Source of the DNA: JAICYJ01 sp963797565
GTDB lineage: Bacteria; Actinomycetota; Thermoleophilia; Gaiellales; JAICJC01
DNA: 64,000 nucleotides
NCBI GenBank assembly: GCA_963797565.1
Contig: CAWCPM010000020.1
Location: forward strand, 1 to 64,000
Direction of reading: 5' to 3'
Numbering within the stretch: position 1 is the first letter of the stretch; each line of letters starts with the position of its first letter. The translations under genes were made by a program, and so were the position numbers. Shown here piece after piece: positions 8,610 through 16,616 of this stretch. Below the pieces are notes generated by a model, which was not told the DNA's origin, did not search any database, and saw only the letters and a program-made list of their open reading frames with translations.

Positions 8610-9334
8610 CCCGCATCACGGTCGGCCACCTCTACCCCGAGCACCTCAACATCTACGCCGATCGCGGCAACATCGCCGCGCTGGAGCGGCGCTGCGCCTG
8701 GCGCGGGATCGACTTCGAGGCGATCGCGATCGGTCCCGGCGATGTGCTGCCCGACGCCGACCTCTACTACCTGGGCGGCGGGCAGGACCGCGACCAGCTG
8801 CTGATCGCAGACGACATCGCCCGGCACGCCGAGCCCTTGCGCGCGGCCGTGGGCGACGGCGCCGGCGTGCTCGCGGTCTGCGGCGGCTATCAGCTGCTCG
8901 GCCACTACTACCGCGGCCATCAGGGTGACGAGATGCGCGGCATCGGCCTCGTCGACCTGGTCACCGAGGCCGGCAGCAGGCGCATGATCGGAAACATCAT
9001 GCTCGACTGCAGCCTGGACGGGGCGGCCCCGCAGCGGCTGGTCGGATTCGAGAACCACGCCGGCCGCACGCTTCTGGGCGAGGGCGTACGGCCGCTGGGC
9101 CAGGTCGTGCATGGGTACGGCAACAACGGCGAGGACGGCGGAGAGGGCGTGCAGCAGGGCTCGGTGATCGGCACCTACGTGCACGGTCCGCTGCTGCCCA
9201 AGAACCCGTGGCTGAGCGACTGGCTGATCGGCCGTGCGCTCGAGCGGCAGGGACAGGATCAGCAGCTGGCGCCGCTTGACGACGGCCTCGAGCTGGAGGC
9301 GCAGCGGGTGGCGGCGGCGATCGCCGCGCGCTGA
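8606..9334 (+). CDS. gatD: Lipid II isoglutaminyl synthase, GatD glutaminase subunit
   Basis: A class I glutamine amidotransferase-like protein of 242 residues that releases ammonia from glutamine for MurT. The nucleophile Cys is in VCGGYQLLG near residue 92. The catalytic His is in GTYVHGPLLPKNP near residue 192. Both match characterised GatD. The start codon overlaps the murT stop by four bases. A pair of strong hairpins follows the stop. Confidence 0.95.
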   Translation: MTRITVGHLYPEHLNIYADRGNIAALERRCAWRGIDFEAIAIGPGDVLPDADLYYLGGGQDRDQLLIADDIARHAEPLRAAVGDGAGVLAVCGGYQLLGHYYRGHQGDEMRGIGLVDLVTEAGSRRMIGNIMLDCSLDGAAPQRLVGFENHAGRTLLGEGVRPLGQVVHGYGNNGEDGGEGVQQGSVIGTYVHGPLLPKNPWLSDWLIGRALERQGQDQQLAPLDDGLELEAQRVAAAIAAR

Positions 9335-9342
9335 GCGCCAAA

Positions 9343-9408
9343 GGGGAGCGGCCGCAGGTCGACCGCTCCCCCGCTCCGCGCATGCGCCCCGGCGGAGGGT
9401 GCCGGGGC
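9343..9408 (+). terminator. Double-hairpin terminator after gatD
   Basis: Two perfect stems lie in the convergent gap. GGGGAGCGG (9343-9351) pairs with CCGCTCCCC (9363-9371). GCCCCGGC (9386-9393) pairs with GCCGGGGC (9401-9408). Neither has a T-tract, which is common for actinobacterial terminators. Because the stems are symmetric they could stop transcription from both sides. Confidence 0.6.
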
Positions 9409-9421
9409 GGGTCGCGGTGAG

Positions 9422-9580
9422 CTAACGCTCTCCGAGCAGGCGGCGCGCGCCCCGCAGCCGCCCGCGTCGCTCGCGGCGTTCCTGGGCGCGGCCCTCGCGG
9501 GCGAGCCGCATCAGCAGGTCGCGCTCGGACTCGCGGGGTGGGTGTGCGTGGGGCCGGGATATCGGGATCGGTCGCATCAT
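9422..9580 (-). CDS. Small basic protein (52 residues) with its own promoter
   Basis: A very basic peptide with an Arg/Glu-rich helix (RESERDLLMRLAREG, then RAQERRERRGRLRGARRLL) and a Pro/His-containing N-terminus. No family is recognised. Coding support comes from context. ATG 9580 is preceded at 6 nt by GGAGG (9587-9591). A full promoter and a 21-bp palindrome lie directly upstream. The gene is separate from the NUDIX gene, which ends 100 bp away. It could be a nucleic-acid-binding or regulatory micro-protein, which is inference. Confidence 0.5.
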   Translation of the reverse strand: MMRPIPISRPHAHPPRESERDLLMRLAREGRAQERRERRGRLRGARRLLGER

Positions 9581-9597
9581 GGTCTGCCTCCAACTAT

Positions 9598-9618
9598 TGT
9601 CCAGTGGGTTAGTGGACA
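9598..9618. promoter_or_regulatory. 21-bp palindromic operator candidate
   Basis: TGTCCA (9598-9603) and TGGACA (9613-9618) form perfect 6-bp arms separated by 9 bp. The palindrome sits just downstream of the predicted transcription start (about 9614) of the small basic gene, between its -10 and its ribosome site. That is a typical repressor position. It does not match the GAAC-N4-GTTC SOS box. Confidence 0.45.
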
Positions 9619-9620
9619 TT

Positions 9621-9650
9621 AGGGTAGGCGGACGCGTCGTGACCCGTCAA
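9621..9650 (-). promoter_or_regulatory. Promoter of the small basic gene
   Basis: On the minus strand the -35 is TTGACG (9645-9650) and the -10 is TACCCT (9621-9626), with an 18-bp spacer. It is one of the few sites here with a recognisable -35. Confidence 0.6.
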
Positions 9651-9680
9651 ACCGCTTAACGCGGGATCAACACCGGGCGC

Positions 9681-10133
9681 TCAACGCGCCCACAGCTGGC
9701 CCAGATGCACGAACGGGTCGCCCGGCGTCCAGCGCTCCAGAAAGCGGTGGATGGGCGGGCGCAGGTCGAACGAGGCCAGCTCCGCGATCGGCACCAGCTG
9801 GTGGCCGCGCACCGCCGCATCCTCGGAGGTGATGCCGGAGAACTGGTCGTCGGCAACGGCGCCCGCGAAGATCAGGTGCACGACGTGCTTTCGCGGCCGC
9901 TGGTCCGCGGGAGCGATCGACTCGGCGATCGCGATCGGGCCCTCCAGCCGCACCGAGCGCAGCGAGCACTCCTCGTCCAGCTCGCGCAGAAGCGCCTCGT
10001 GCATCGACTCCCCCTCCTCCACCCCGCCCCCCGGCAGCAGCCAGTACGTGCGGCCCAGCTTCGCGTGCTTGATCAGCAGCAGGTCGTCGCCGCGGCGGAT
10101 CAGCGCGGCCACCCTGATGCGCGGTTCGCTCAC
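9681..10133 (-). CDS. NUDIX hydrolase
   Basis: A 150-residue NUDIX pyrophosphohydrolase. The NUDIX box is complete, from GGGVEEGESMHEALLREL to DEECSL around residues 35-58, with all metal-binding glutamates. The substrate cannot be read from the sequence. The gene overlaps dut by four bases and lies in an hflX-dut-nudix operon, so nucleotide-pool sanitation is a reasonable guess. A molecular mimic such as ADP-ribose or a sugar nucleotide is equally possible. Confidence 0.85.
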   Translation of the reverse strand: MSEPRIRVAALIRRGDDLLLIKHAKLGRTYWLLPGGGVEEGESMHEALLRELDEECSLRSVRLEGPIAIAESIAPADQRPRKHVVHLIFAGAVADDQFSGITSEDAAVRGHQLVPIAELASFDLRPPIHRFLERWTPGDPFVHLGQLWAR

Positions 10134-10576
10134 GCCGGCCCGACCGCCGAGGAGCCGAACCCGCGGTCAGCCCGCTCGGACCCGGGCAGCTCGTCGACCT
10201 CCACCAGCTCGATCCGGGGCAGCGCCAGGATCACCAGCTGTGCGATGCGGTCGCCGACCTCGATGGTGAAGTCCCGTTCCGGATCGGTGTTCAGCAGCAC
10301 CACCCGCAGCTCCCCGCGGTAGCCGGCGTCGATCAGTCCGGGAGAGTTAACCACGGCGATGCCATGGTTCGCAGCGAGCCCCGAGCGGGGCTGCACGAAT
10401 CCGGCGTGCCCGGCCGGGATCGCCACCGCCAGCCCGGTTGCGACCATGCTGCGCCGGCCCGGCCGCAGCACCAGCCGCTCGACGCTGGACAGGTCGAGCC
10501 CGGCGTCGCCGGCGTATGCCGTCGACGGAATCCGCGCATCTGGATGCAGCCGCTTGATCGCGACGGCGGCGCTCAC
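10130..10576 (-). CDS. dut: dUTP diphosphatase
   Basis: A trimeric dUTPase of 148 residues that hydrolyses dUTP to dUMP and PPi, limiting uracil in DNA and feeding dTMP synthesis. All five motifs are visible: AGDAGLDL, PRSGLA, the NSPGLIDAGYRGEL region with the catalytic Asp and Tyr, GDRIAQLVI, and the C-terminal lid ERADRGFGSS. It overlaps hflX upstream and the NUDIX gene downstream by four bases each, so the three are translated together. Confidence 0.95.
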   Translation of the reverse strand: MSAAVAIKRLHPDARIPSTAYAGDAGLDLSSVERLVLRPGRRSMVATGLAVAIPAGHAGFVQPRSGLAANHGIAVVNSPGLIDAGYRGELRVVLLNTDPERDFTIEVGDRIAQLVILALPRIELVEVDELPGSERADRGFGSSAVGPA

Positions 10577-11859
10577 GGGACGTCGGCGCGGTAGGCCGCA
10601 AACCGGCTGACCAGGCGCTGCGGGAGCCGCGCCGAGACCAGCACGCCCTCGGCCGAGTCCTCGCGAGCGGTGATCGGCGCACCCGACTCGTACAGAGCCG
10701 ACAGCTCGGCGCCGCTGGAGTGCGGCAGCAGCAGCTGTACGTCGACGAAGCGGCCGGCGAAGAACTCGGCCACGCGCTGCTTCAGGAGATCAAGCCCCTC
10801 GCCGCTGCGCGCCGACACGAGCACGGCGTCGGGATTGCGGTTGGCCAGCCGCCGGCGCGTCACCTCGTCCACCAGGTCGATCTTGTTCAGCACCAGCAGC
10901 TGCGGGATCTCCTCGGCCTCGATCTCGTCCAGCACGTCGCGCACGTTCTTGAGCTGACCGGCCAGCTCCTCCTCGCCCGCCGACGCATCGGCCACCAGCA
11001 GCACCAGATCTCCGGCCAGCGTCTCCTCGAGCGTGGCCGCGAAGGCCTCCACCAGCTGATGTGGCAGCTTGCGGATGAACCCGACCGTGTCGGTCACGAG
11101 GTATGACCGCCCGCCCTCGCTGAACCCGCGCGTGGTCGGGTCGAGCGTCTCGAACAGCCGGTTGTTGACGCTGACGTGGCTGCCGGTGAGGGCGTTCAGG
11201 AGGGTCGACTTGCCGACGTTCGTGTACCCCGCCAGGGACACGCTGGGCGTCTCGTTGCGCGCCCGCTCCTGGCGCATCACGTCGCGCCTGGCGGCCACAT
11301 CGCGCAGCCGGCCACGCACCAGCGTGATCCGGCGCCGCGCCATCCGGCGGTCGGACTCCAGCTGCGACTCGCCCGGGCCGCGGGTGCCGATGCCGCCGCC
11401 CAGCCGCTCGAGGTGCTTCCACATGCCGCGCATGCGCTGCAGGTTGTACTCAAGCTGCGCCAGCTCGACCTGCAGCTTGCCCTCGGCCGTATGCGCGTGC
11501 TGGGCGAAGATGTCCAGGATCACGGCGGTGCGGTCGACCACGCGTGACTGCAGCTCGTCCTCAAGCCGGCGCTGCTGGCGGGGTGTCAGCTCGTCGTCGC
11601 AGACGATCACCTCGACCGACAGCCGCTCGGCCAGCTCCTTCAGCTCCTGCAGCTTGCCCGGGCCCAGGTACGTGCTGGGGTGCGGTCTGTCGCGATGCTG
11701 GACGATCGTCGCGACCGTGTCCACGCCGGCGGTGCGCAGGAGCTCCTCCATCTCCAGCAGCATCGGTGCCGGATCCTCGCCCTGCGGCAAGGTCAGCATG
11801 ATCAGGCCGCGCTCGGGCGCGGTGCCCGGCTCGGCGCCGTTTCGGGACATCTCGGCCAT
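10573..11859 (-). CDS. hflX: GTPase HflX
   Basis: HflX is a ribosome-associated GTPase that splits or rescues stalled 70S ribosomes under stress. The 428 residues show the N-terminal HflX domain (STYLGPGKLQELKEL), the linker GGIGTRGPGESQLESDRR, then the G domain: G1 GYTNVGKST, the G2-region threonines at FETLDPTTRG, G3 DTVGFI and G4 NKID. First gene of hflX-dut-nudix. A TATACT -10 lies 6 nt before the ATG and there is no Shine-Dalgarno site, so the mRNA is probably leaderless. Confidence 0.95.
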   Translation of the reverse strand: MAEMSRNGAEPGTAPERGLIMLTLPQGEDPAPMLLEMEELLRTAGVDTVATIVQHRDRPHPSTYLGPGKLQELKELAERLSVEVIVCDDELTPRQQRRLEDELQSRVVDRTAVILDIFAQHAHTAEGKLQVELAQLEYNLQRMRGMWKHLERLGGGIGTRGPGESQLESDRRMARRRITLVRGRLRDVAARRDVMRQERARNETPSVSLAGYTNVGKSTLLNALTGSHVSVNNRLFETLDPTTRGFSEGGRSYLVTDTVGFIRKLPHQLVEAFAATLEETLAGDLVLLVADASAGEEELAGQLKNVRDVLDEIEAEEIPQLLVLNKIDLVDEVTRRRLANRNPDAVLVSARSGEGLDLLKQRVAEFFAGRFVDVQLLLPHSSGAELSALYESGAPITAREDSAEGVLVSARLPQRLVSRFAAYRADVP

Positions 11860-11865
11860 CGAATC

Positions 11866-11871
11866 AGTATA
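11866..11871 (-). promoter_or_regulatory. -10 element TATACT of hflX, leaderless spacing
   Basis: The minus strand reads TATACT-GATTCG-ATG. A start site 6-7 nt after the hexamer falls on the A of the start codon. No -35 consensus and no ribosome site are visible. Confidence 0.6.
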
Positions 11872-11892
11872 GGGAGGCGCGCCCGGCGGGGA

Positions 11893-13074
11893 TCAGGCGG
11901 TGACGCGCAGGTGCTGCTCGATCCGCTGCATCGCCTCGCGCAGGCGCTCGTCGGACAGGGTCAGCGAGATCCGCACGTAGCCCTCGCCGTTGGGGCCGTA
12001 GGACGACCCGGGCGACACCACGACGCCGGCCTGCTCCAGCACCAGCTCCGTGAACGAGACGGAGGTGTGGCCCTCGGGCACGGGCACCCAGATGTACATG
12101 GTCCCGCGCGGCGGCTCGACGGCGATGCCGACGGCGCGCAGCGCGGCCACCGCCAGGTCGCGGCGGCGGCGATAGACCTCGCACATCTCTCGGGCGACCC
12201 CGCTGCCCTCGGCCAGCGCCCGCACCGAGGCCATCTGAACGGCCTCGAACATGCCCGAGTCGATGTTCGTCTTGAGCTTCCACAGCGCCTCGATCATGGT
12301 GGCGTTGCCGACCGCGGCGCCGGTCCGCCAGCCGGTCATGTTGTAGGCCTTGGACAGCGAGAACATCTCGACACCCGCCTCCTTGGCGCCCGGCGCCTGC
12401 AGGAAGCTGGGTGCCACGTAGCCGTCGAAGGTGATCTCCGAGTAGGCGTTGTCGTGCACGATCGGGATCTCGTGCTCGAGGCCGAAGCGGGCCAGCCGTT
12501 CGAAGAAGTCGTCGTCGATCACGGCCCCGGTGGGGTTGTTCGGGTAGTTGCAGAACAGCAGGTTGGCGCGGTCGCGCTGGGGCGCCGTGATCGCGTCCAG
12601 GTTCGGCTGGAACCCATGCTCCGCCGTCAGCGGCATCAGCACCGGGTCGGCTCCGCACAGCAGCGAGCCCGATGTGTACACGGGGTAGCCGGGGTCCGCC
12701 GCCAGGCAGACGTCGCCGGGGTCGAGCATCGCCCAGCAGATGTGTGCGACCCCCTCCTTGCCCCCCAGCAGCGGCAGCACCTCGGTGTCGGGGTCGACGT
12801 CGACGCCGAAGCGGCGCCGGTAGAAGTCGGCCACGGCCTGGCGGAATGCAGGCCGGCCGCGGTTGGACGGGTACTGGTGGGTGTCGGGCCGGGCCAGCTG
12901 TCGCTGACCCTCCTCCACCACCGCCGCCGGCGTCGGCAGGTCGGGATCGCCGATGCCGAGCGAGATCACATCCACGCCGGCCGCACGCTTCTCCTCGATC
13001 TTCCGCTCCAGCTCGGCGAACAGGTAGGGCGGCAGCTGGGTGACGCGGTCGGCGATGCGCATGGAGCCGGACAT
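11893..13074 (-). CDS. dapL: LL-diaminopimelate aminotransferase-like PLP enzyme
   Basis: Class I/II PLP aminotransferase of 393 residues. Motifs: SLGIGDPDLPTP near the N-terminus, HQYPSNRG, CNYPNNPTGA, and the PLP lysine in SLSKAYNMTGWR near residue 235. It resembles LL-DAP aminotransferases, which convert tetrahydrodipicolinate directly to LL-diaminopimelate using glutamate. The adjacent dapF and the dapA and dapB elsewhere in the window support that role. A general aspartate-type aminotransferase remains possible. The ATG immediately follows the dapF stop codon (TAG-ATG), so the two genes are coupled. Confidence 0.8.
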   Translation of the reverse strand: MSGSMRIADRVTQLPPYLFAELERKIEEKRAAGVDVISLGIGDPDLPTPAAVVEEGQRQLARPDTHQYPSNRGRPAFRQAVADFYRRRFGVDVDPDTEVLPLLGGKEGVAHICWAMLDPGDVCLAADPGYPVYTSGSLLCGADPVLMPLTAEHGFQPNLDAITAPQRDRANLLFCNYPNNPTGAVIDDDFFERLARFGLEHEIPIVHDNAYSEITFDGYVAPSFLQAPGAKEAGVEMFSLSKAYNMTGWRTGAAVGNATMIEALWKLKTNIDSGMFEAVQMASVRALAEGSGVAREMCEVYRRRRDLAVAALRAVGIAVEPPRGTMYIWVPVPEGHTSVSFTELVLEQAGVVVSPGSSYGPNGEGYVRISLTLSDERLREAMQRIEQHLRVTA

Positions 13075-13879
13075 CTACAGCCGCTCCAGCGCGCGCACGA
13101 AGGCCCGGTCGAAGTCGCCTCGCAGGATCCGCTCGACCGGCCCGGTCAGCCGCACGTCCAGGTCAGCCGACACCTCGATCGTGAGGTCGCCGCCGTCGAG
13201 GTGCACCGTCACCGGCGAGTCGGCCTGGCCGTTCACGACCGCCGCCACGGCGGTTGCGCTGGAGCCGCTGCCCGAGGAGAGCGTCTCCCCCGCGCCGCGC
13301 TCCCAGATCCGCATGCGCAGATCGTGGCGCGACATCGGCCGGTAGAACTCGACGTTCGTGCGGTTGGGAAACCACGGGTGATGCTCGATCGGTGCGCCCA
13401 CCGCCGCCAGGTCGAGCGGCTCGGGGTCATCCACCTCGATCACGCAGTGCGGGTTGCCGACCGAGACGAAGGTGTAGCTCTCTGCGGGGGCCGCGCCCGG
13501 GCCGGGAACGTGGTCGGGTGACTCGAGGGCGGCGCGGCCGGCGTCGATCGTGATCACGCCGTCGTGCCGCTCGCCGCGGATGATGCCCTTGATCGTGAGC
13601 ATCTCGACGGCATCCACGCCGTCGCGCTCCATCAGGTAGCCGGCTGCGATGCGGGTGCCGTTGCCGGAGAACTCCGCCTCGCCGCCGTCCGGGTTGAAGA
13701 TGCGCACGTGCGAGCGCCCGCGCGTCGCCGCCGTCGATCAGCAGGATGCCGTCGCCGCCCGCGCCCAGATCGGGGTGGCAGATGCGGCGCACGCGCTCTG
13801 CGCCGGCCTCCATCGGCAGGTCGTCCTGCTCCATCACCAGGTAGGCGTTGCCGATGCCGTGCCACTTCTCGAAACGCAT
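13075..13879 (-). CDS. dapF: Diaminopimelate epimerase homologue with Ser/Ser active site (frame broken once)
   Basis: DapF normally interconverts LL- and meso-diaminopimelate with two cysteines. The N-terminal half reads MRFEKWHGIGNAYLVMEQDD and GAGGDGILLIDGG. The C-terminal half reads FNPDGGEAEFSGNGTR and ERGAGETLSSGSGSSATA. One extra base near the CCC at 13717-13719 splits the frame, and removing it joins the halves into 267 residues. Both catalytic cysteine positions are serine (TCC in FSGNG, TCG in LSSGSG), which is unexpected. Fold and length fit DapF, but activity may be altered. First gene of dapF-dapL, with leaderless-type -10 TATCCT 6 nt before the ATG. Confidence 0.8.
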
Positions 13880-13885
13880 CGCGGC

Positions 13886-13891
13886 AGGATA
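13886..13891 (-). promoter_or_regulatory. -10 element TATCCT of dapF, leaderless spacing
   Basis: TATCCT is followed by 6 nt and the ATG at 13879, with no ribosome site. It lies just downstream (minus strand) of the terminator that ends the miaB-miaA operon. Confidence 0.55.
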
Positions 13892-13905
13892 TCCGCCGTG
13901 GGAAG

Positions 13906-13947
13906 ATCGGGAGGCGACGGGCCGAAGCGGCCCGGCCGCCTCCCGAT
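13906..13947 (-). terminator. Bipartite hairpin terminator after the miaB operon
   Basis: A perfect 11-bp stem (13906-13916 with 13937-13947) encloses a second 5-bp stem GGGCC/GGCCC (13919-13923, 13929-13933). It lies between the membrane-protein gene and dapF. No T-tract follows. Confidence 0.65.
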
Positions 13948-13986
13948 TGACCCCGACACCGCTTGGACGGCCCGGCCCGGGCGAAG

Positions 13987-14385
13987 TTAGAAGCCGATCG
14001 CCGCGGCGGCCACAACCAGGGCGCCCATCAGCACCGCCACCAGCACCAGGCCGACGATCACCGGCTCGGTGGTCGGGTAGCCGGCGACCAGCAGCAGGCC
14101 GACCCCCAGGCTGGCCGGGATCAGCTGGATCCGTCGCAGCGGATAGGGGCGCAGGTTCCACCAGTGGCGGGCCACGCGATCGGCCGCGAGCAGCGCCGAG
14201 GCAAGGCAGACGAGCAGCACCACCGCCATCAGCAGCGTGCCGCCCACCCAGCGCAGGAACTCCTCCAGCTGGCCGCTGGCAACGCCGAACAGCACCGCGA
14301 CCACCAGCAGCGGCGGCGTGACCACGGCGATCACCAGCAGGGCGTCACGGGCCTCGCGCACCGCGTCGTGCTCGCGCCGGCTCAT
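13987..14385 (-). CDS. Hypothetical four-helix membrane protein
   Basis: A 132-residue protein with a charged N-terminus (MSRREHDAVREARD) and four predicted membrane helices. The loop HWWNLRPYPLRRIQL lies between helices two and three. No family is recognised. Its start overlaps the end of miaA by four bases, so it is the last gene of a miaB-miaA operon. Confidence 0.65.
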   Translation of the reverse strand: MSRREHDAVREARDALLVIAVVTPPLLVVAVLFGVASGQLEEFLRWVGGTLLMAVVLLVCLASALLAADRVARHWWNLRPYPLRRIQLIPASLGVGLLLVAGYPTTEPVIVGLVLVAVLMGALVVAAAAIGF

Positions 14386-15269
14386 GCCGTCGCCTCGACC
14401 AGCAGCTGGTCCGGGCCGGCCACGGGCCTCAGGCCCGGCAGCCGCCGCATCCAGACACGCTGGCGCCGCGCGTACTGGCGGGTGCGCACGACCAGGCGCC
14501 GCACCGCCTCGTCGCGGTCGATCTCGCCGTCGAGCAGCGCACGCACGTCGGACAGGCCGTGGATGCGGGCAGCCGTGGCCGACAGCGGCCCCGCCGCGAG
14601 GGCGGCGGCCACCTCACGCTCGACCCCGAGCCCGAACATCGCCCGGGTGCGGGCCTCGATCCGATCCCGCACGGTGTCGGCCGGCACCTGCAGCCCCAGG
14701 ATCACCGTGCCCTCCGGAGGCTCCAGCCACAGCGTGCCGGCGGCGGGGGCGAGCGTGGCGCCGGCGTCGGCCAGCTCCAGCGCGCGCACCACCCGACGGC
14801 GGTCGTTCTCGTGCACGGCGGCGGCCGCGGCAGGATCGAGCTCGGCCAGCAACGCGTGGGCTGCGCCGGCGCCACGCTGGTCGTAGAGCCGCTGGTAGCG
14901 CTCGCGCACGCCGTCGGCCGGCGCCGGCGGCAGCTCCAGCGGGGAGAGCGCCGCGCGCAGGTAGAGGCCGCTGCCGCCGCACAGGATCACGTCGCGGCCG
15001 CGTCCGTGCACGTCCTGGATCGCGGCCCGGGCCAGCTCGGCGTACTCGGCCACCGAGCCCTCGTGCGACAGCGGCCAGACGCCCACCAGGTGGTGCGGCG
15101 CCTCCGCCAGGTGCTCGGGCGAGGGCTGGTTCGTCAGCACCGGCAGCCCGGCGTAGAGCTGCATCGCGTCGCAGTTGACGATCTCCGCATCGAGCCGCGC
15201 GGCCAGGGTCAGCGCCGCCGCGCTCTTGCCGGACGCGGTGGGCCCGTAGACCGCGATCACGCGCGCCAT
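14382..15269 (-). CDS. miaA: tRNA dimethylallyltransferase
   Basis: MiaA transfers a dimethylallyl group from DMAPP to N6 of A37 in tRNAs reading UNN codons. The 295 residues include P-loop GPTASGKSA, the DxxQxY-like segment NCDAMQLYAGLPVLTNQPS, the GGSGLYLRA motif, and the C-terminal RQYARRQRVWMRR tRNA-binding helix. It sits directly downstream of miaB, whose product methylthiolates the same base, so both steps of ms2i6A synthesis are together. Confidence 0.95.
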   Translation of the reverse strand: MARVIAVYGPTASGKSAAALTLAARLDAEIVNCDAMQLYAGLPVLTNQPSPEHLAEAPHHLVGVWPLSHEGSVAEYAELARAAIQDVHGRGRDVILCGGSGLYLRAALSPLELPPAPADGVRERYQRLYDQRGAGAAHALLAELDPAAAAAVHENDRRRVVRALELADAGATLAPAAGTLWLEPPEGTVILGLQVPADTVRDRIEARTRAMFGLGVEREVAAALAAGPLSATAARIHGLSDVRALLDGEIDRDEAVRRLVVRTRQYARRQRVWMRRLPGLRPVAGPDQLLVEATA

Positions 15270-15272
15270 CGG

Positions 15273-16593
15273 TCAGGCCGCGGCGGTAACGGCCGGGCGG
15301 CCGCCCAGCGTCTGGGAGGTCGATCGCACGATCTCGACCAGCGCCAGCTCGCCCTCGCCGGCATCGCCCTCGAACAGGGTGGTCTTGTTGCCGCGGGTGC
15401 GGCCGCGCAGCACGGACGGGTCGGTGCGGCTGGGCCCCTCCACCAGCACCTCCTGAACGGTGCCGACCAGCGCAGCGTTGTGCTCGGCCGCGTGGCGCTG
15501 CACGAGGTCGACCAGCCGCGTGATGCGATCGCGCTTGACGTCCTCGGGCACCTGCTCCGGCCATCACGGCCGCCTCGGTGCCGCGCCGCGGCGAGTAGAC
15601 GAAGGTGAAGGCGTGGTCGTAGCCGACGGCGTCCACCACCTGCATCGTCTGCTCGAAGTCGGCCTCCGTCTCACCGGGGAAGCCGACGATGATGTCGGTG
15701 GTGAGGGCGATGCCGGGGATGGCCGTGCGGATCCGCTCGACCAGGCCCAGGTAGCGCTCAGCGCTGTAGGTGCGGCGCATCGCCTTCAGCACGCGCGTGG
15801 AGCCGGACTGCAGCGGCAGGTGCAGGTGCTCGCAGACCGACTCGCACTCGGCCATGGCTGCGATCACGTCGTCGCGCATGTCCTTTGGGTGCGGGCTGGT
15901 GAAACGGATGCGTGCGATGCCGTCCACCTCGTCGAGGTGGCGGAGCAGTCCGCCGAACCCGGCTCGCTCCGCGGCGGGCAGGTCGCGCCCCCAGGAGTTG
16001 ACGTTCTGGCCCAGCAGCGTCAGCTCGCGGACGCCGTCGGCGGCCAGCCGGCGCGCCTCCCCCACCAGGTCGTCCAGCGGCCGGCTCTGCTCGCGGCCGC
16101 GCACGCTGGGAACGATGCAGTAGCTGCACTTCGAGTTGCAGCCCTGCGAGATCTGCAGCCAGGCCTGGTGGCGGCGCTCGCGCTTGCCGGGCAGGTGGCC
16201 GGCGAAGCGGTCGAAGGTCGAGAAGTGGCCCTCCGGCAGCTCGCCGCCGGCGGTGATGTAGTCGCCCAGCTTGTGGATGGCGCCGGGGCCGAAAGCCAGG
16301 TCGACGAACGGGTAGAGGTCGAACAGCTCCTGCTTCATCGATTCCGACCAGCAGCCGCCGACCACGATCCGCTTCTCCGGGTCGCGCTGCTTGGCCGCCC
16401 GCGCCTCCATCAGGTGCGCCACGAACCGCTCGTCGGCCTTCTCACGGATCGTGCAGGTGTTGAACACCAGCACGTCGGCCTCGCCCTGATCCCGCGCTTC
16501 TCCCATTCCCAGCGACTCCAGCAGGCCCTTGATCCGCTCGGAATCGTGCACGTTCATCTGGCAGCCGAAGGTCTGGACGTGGTAGCGCTTCAC
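15273..16593 (-). CDS. miaB: tRNA-i6A37 methylthiotransferase (frame broken once)
   Basis: Radical-SAM enzyme that adds the methylthio group to i6A37. The N-terminal UPF0004 domain has cysteines in FGCQMN, NTCTI and GGCW for one [4Fe-4S] cluster. The radical-SAM cysteines are in GCNSKCSYC. A C-terminal TRAM domain ends the protein. The frame breaks near 15557-15562. Dropping one base restores MAEQVPEDVKRDRIT, so a sequence error is likely. GTG start 7 nt after a TACACT -10, with no ribosome site. Confidence 0.9.
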
Positions 16594-16600
16594 GCCCCTG

Positions 16601-16606
16601 AGTGTA
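16601..16606 (-). promoter_or_regulatory. -10 element TACACT of miaB, leaderless spacing
   Basis: TACACT then 7 nt then GTG 16593. It occupies the 23-bp gap after the MBL-fold gene. Confidence 0.45.
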
Positions 16607-16616
16607 TCTGCGGGAT

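Noticed and set aside
15273..16593. Programmed frameshifting in miaB and other broken genes
   Set aside because: No conserved slippery heptamer with a downstream structure is shared by the sites, and the breaks fall at different places, often in G/C runs. Indel errors are simpler.
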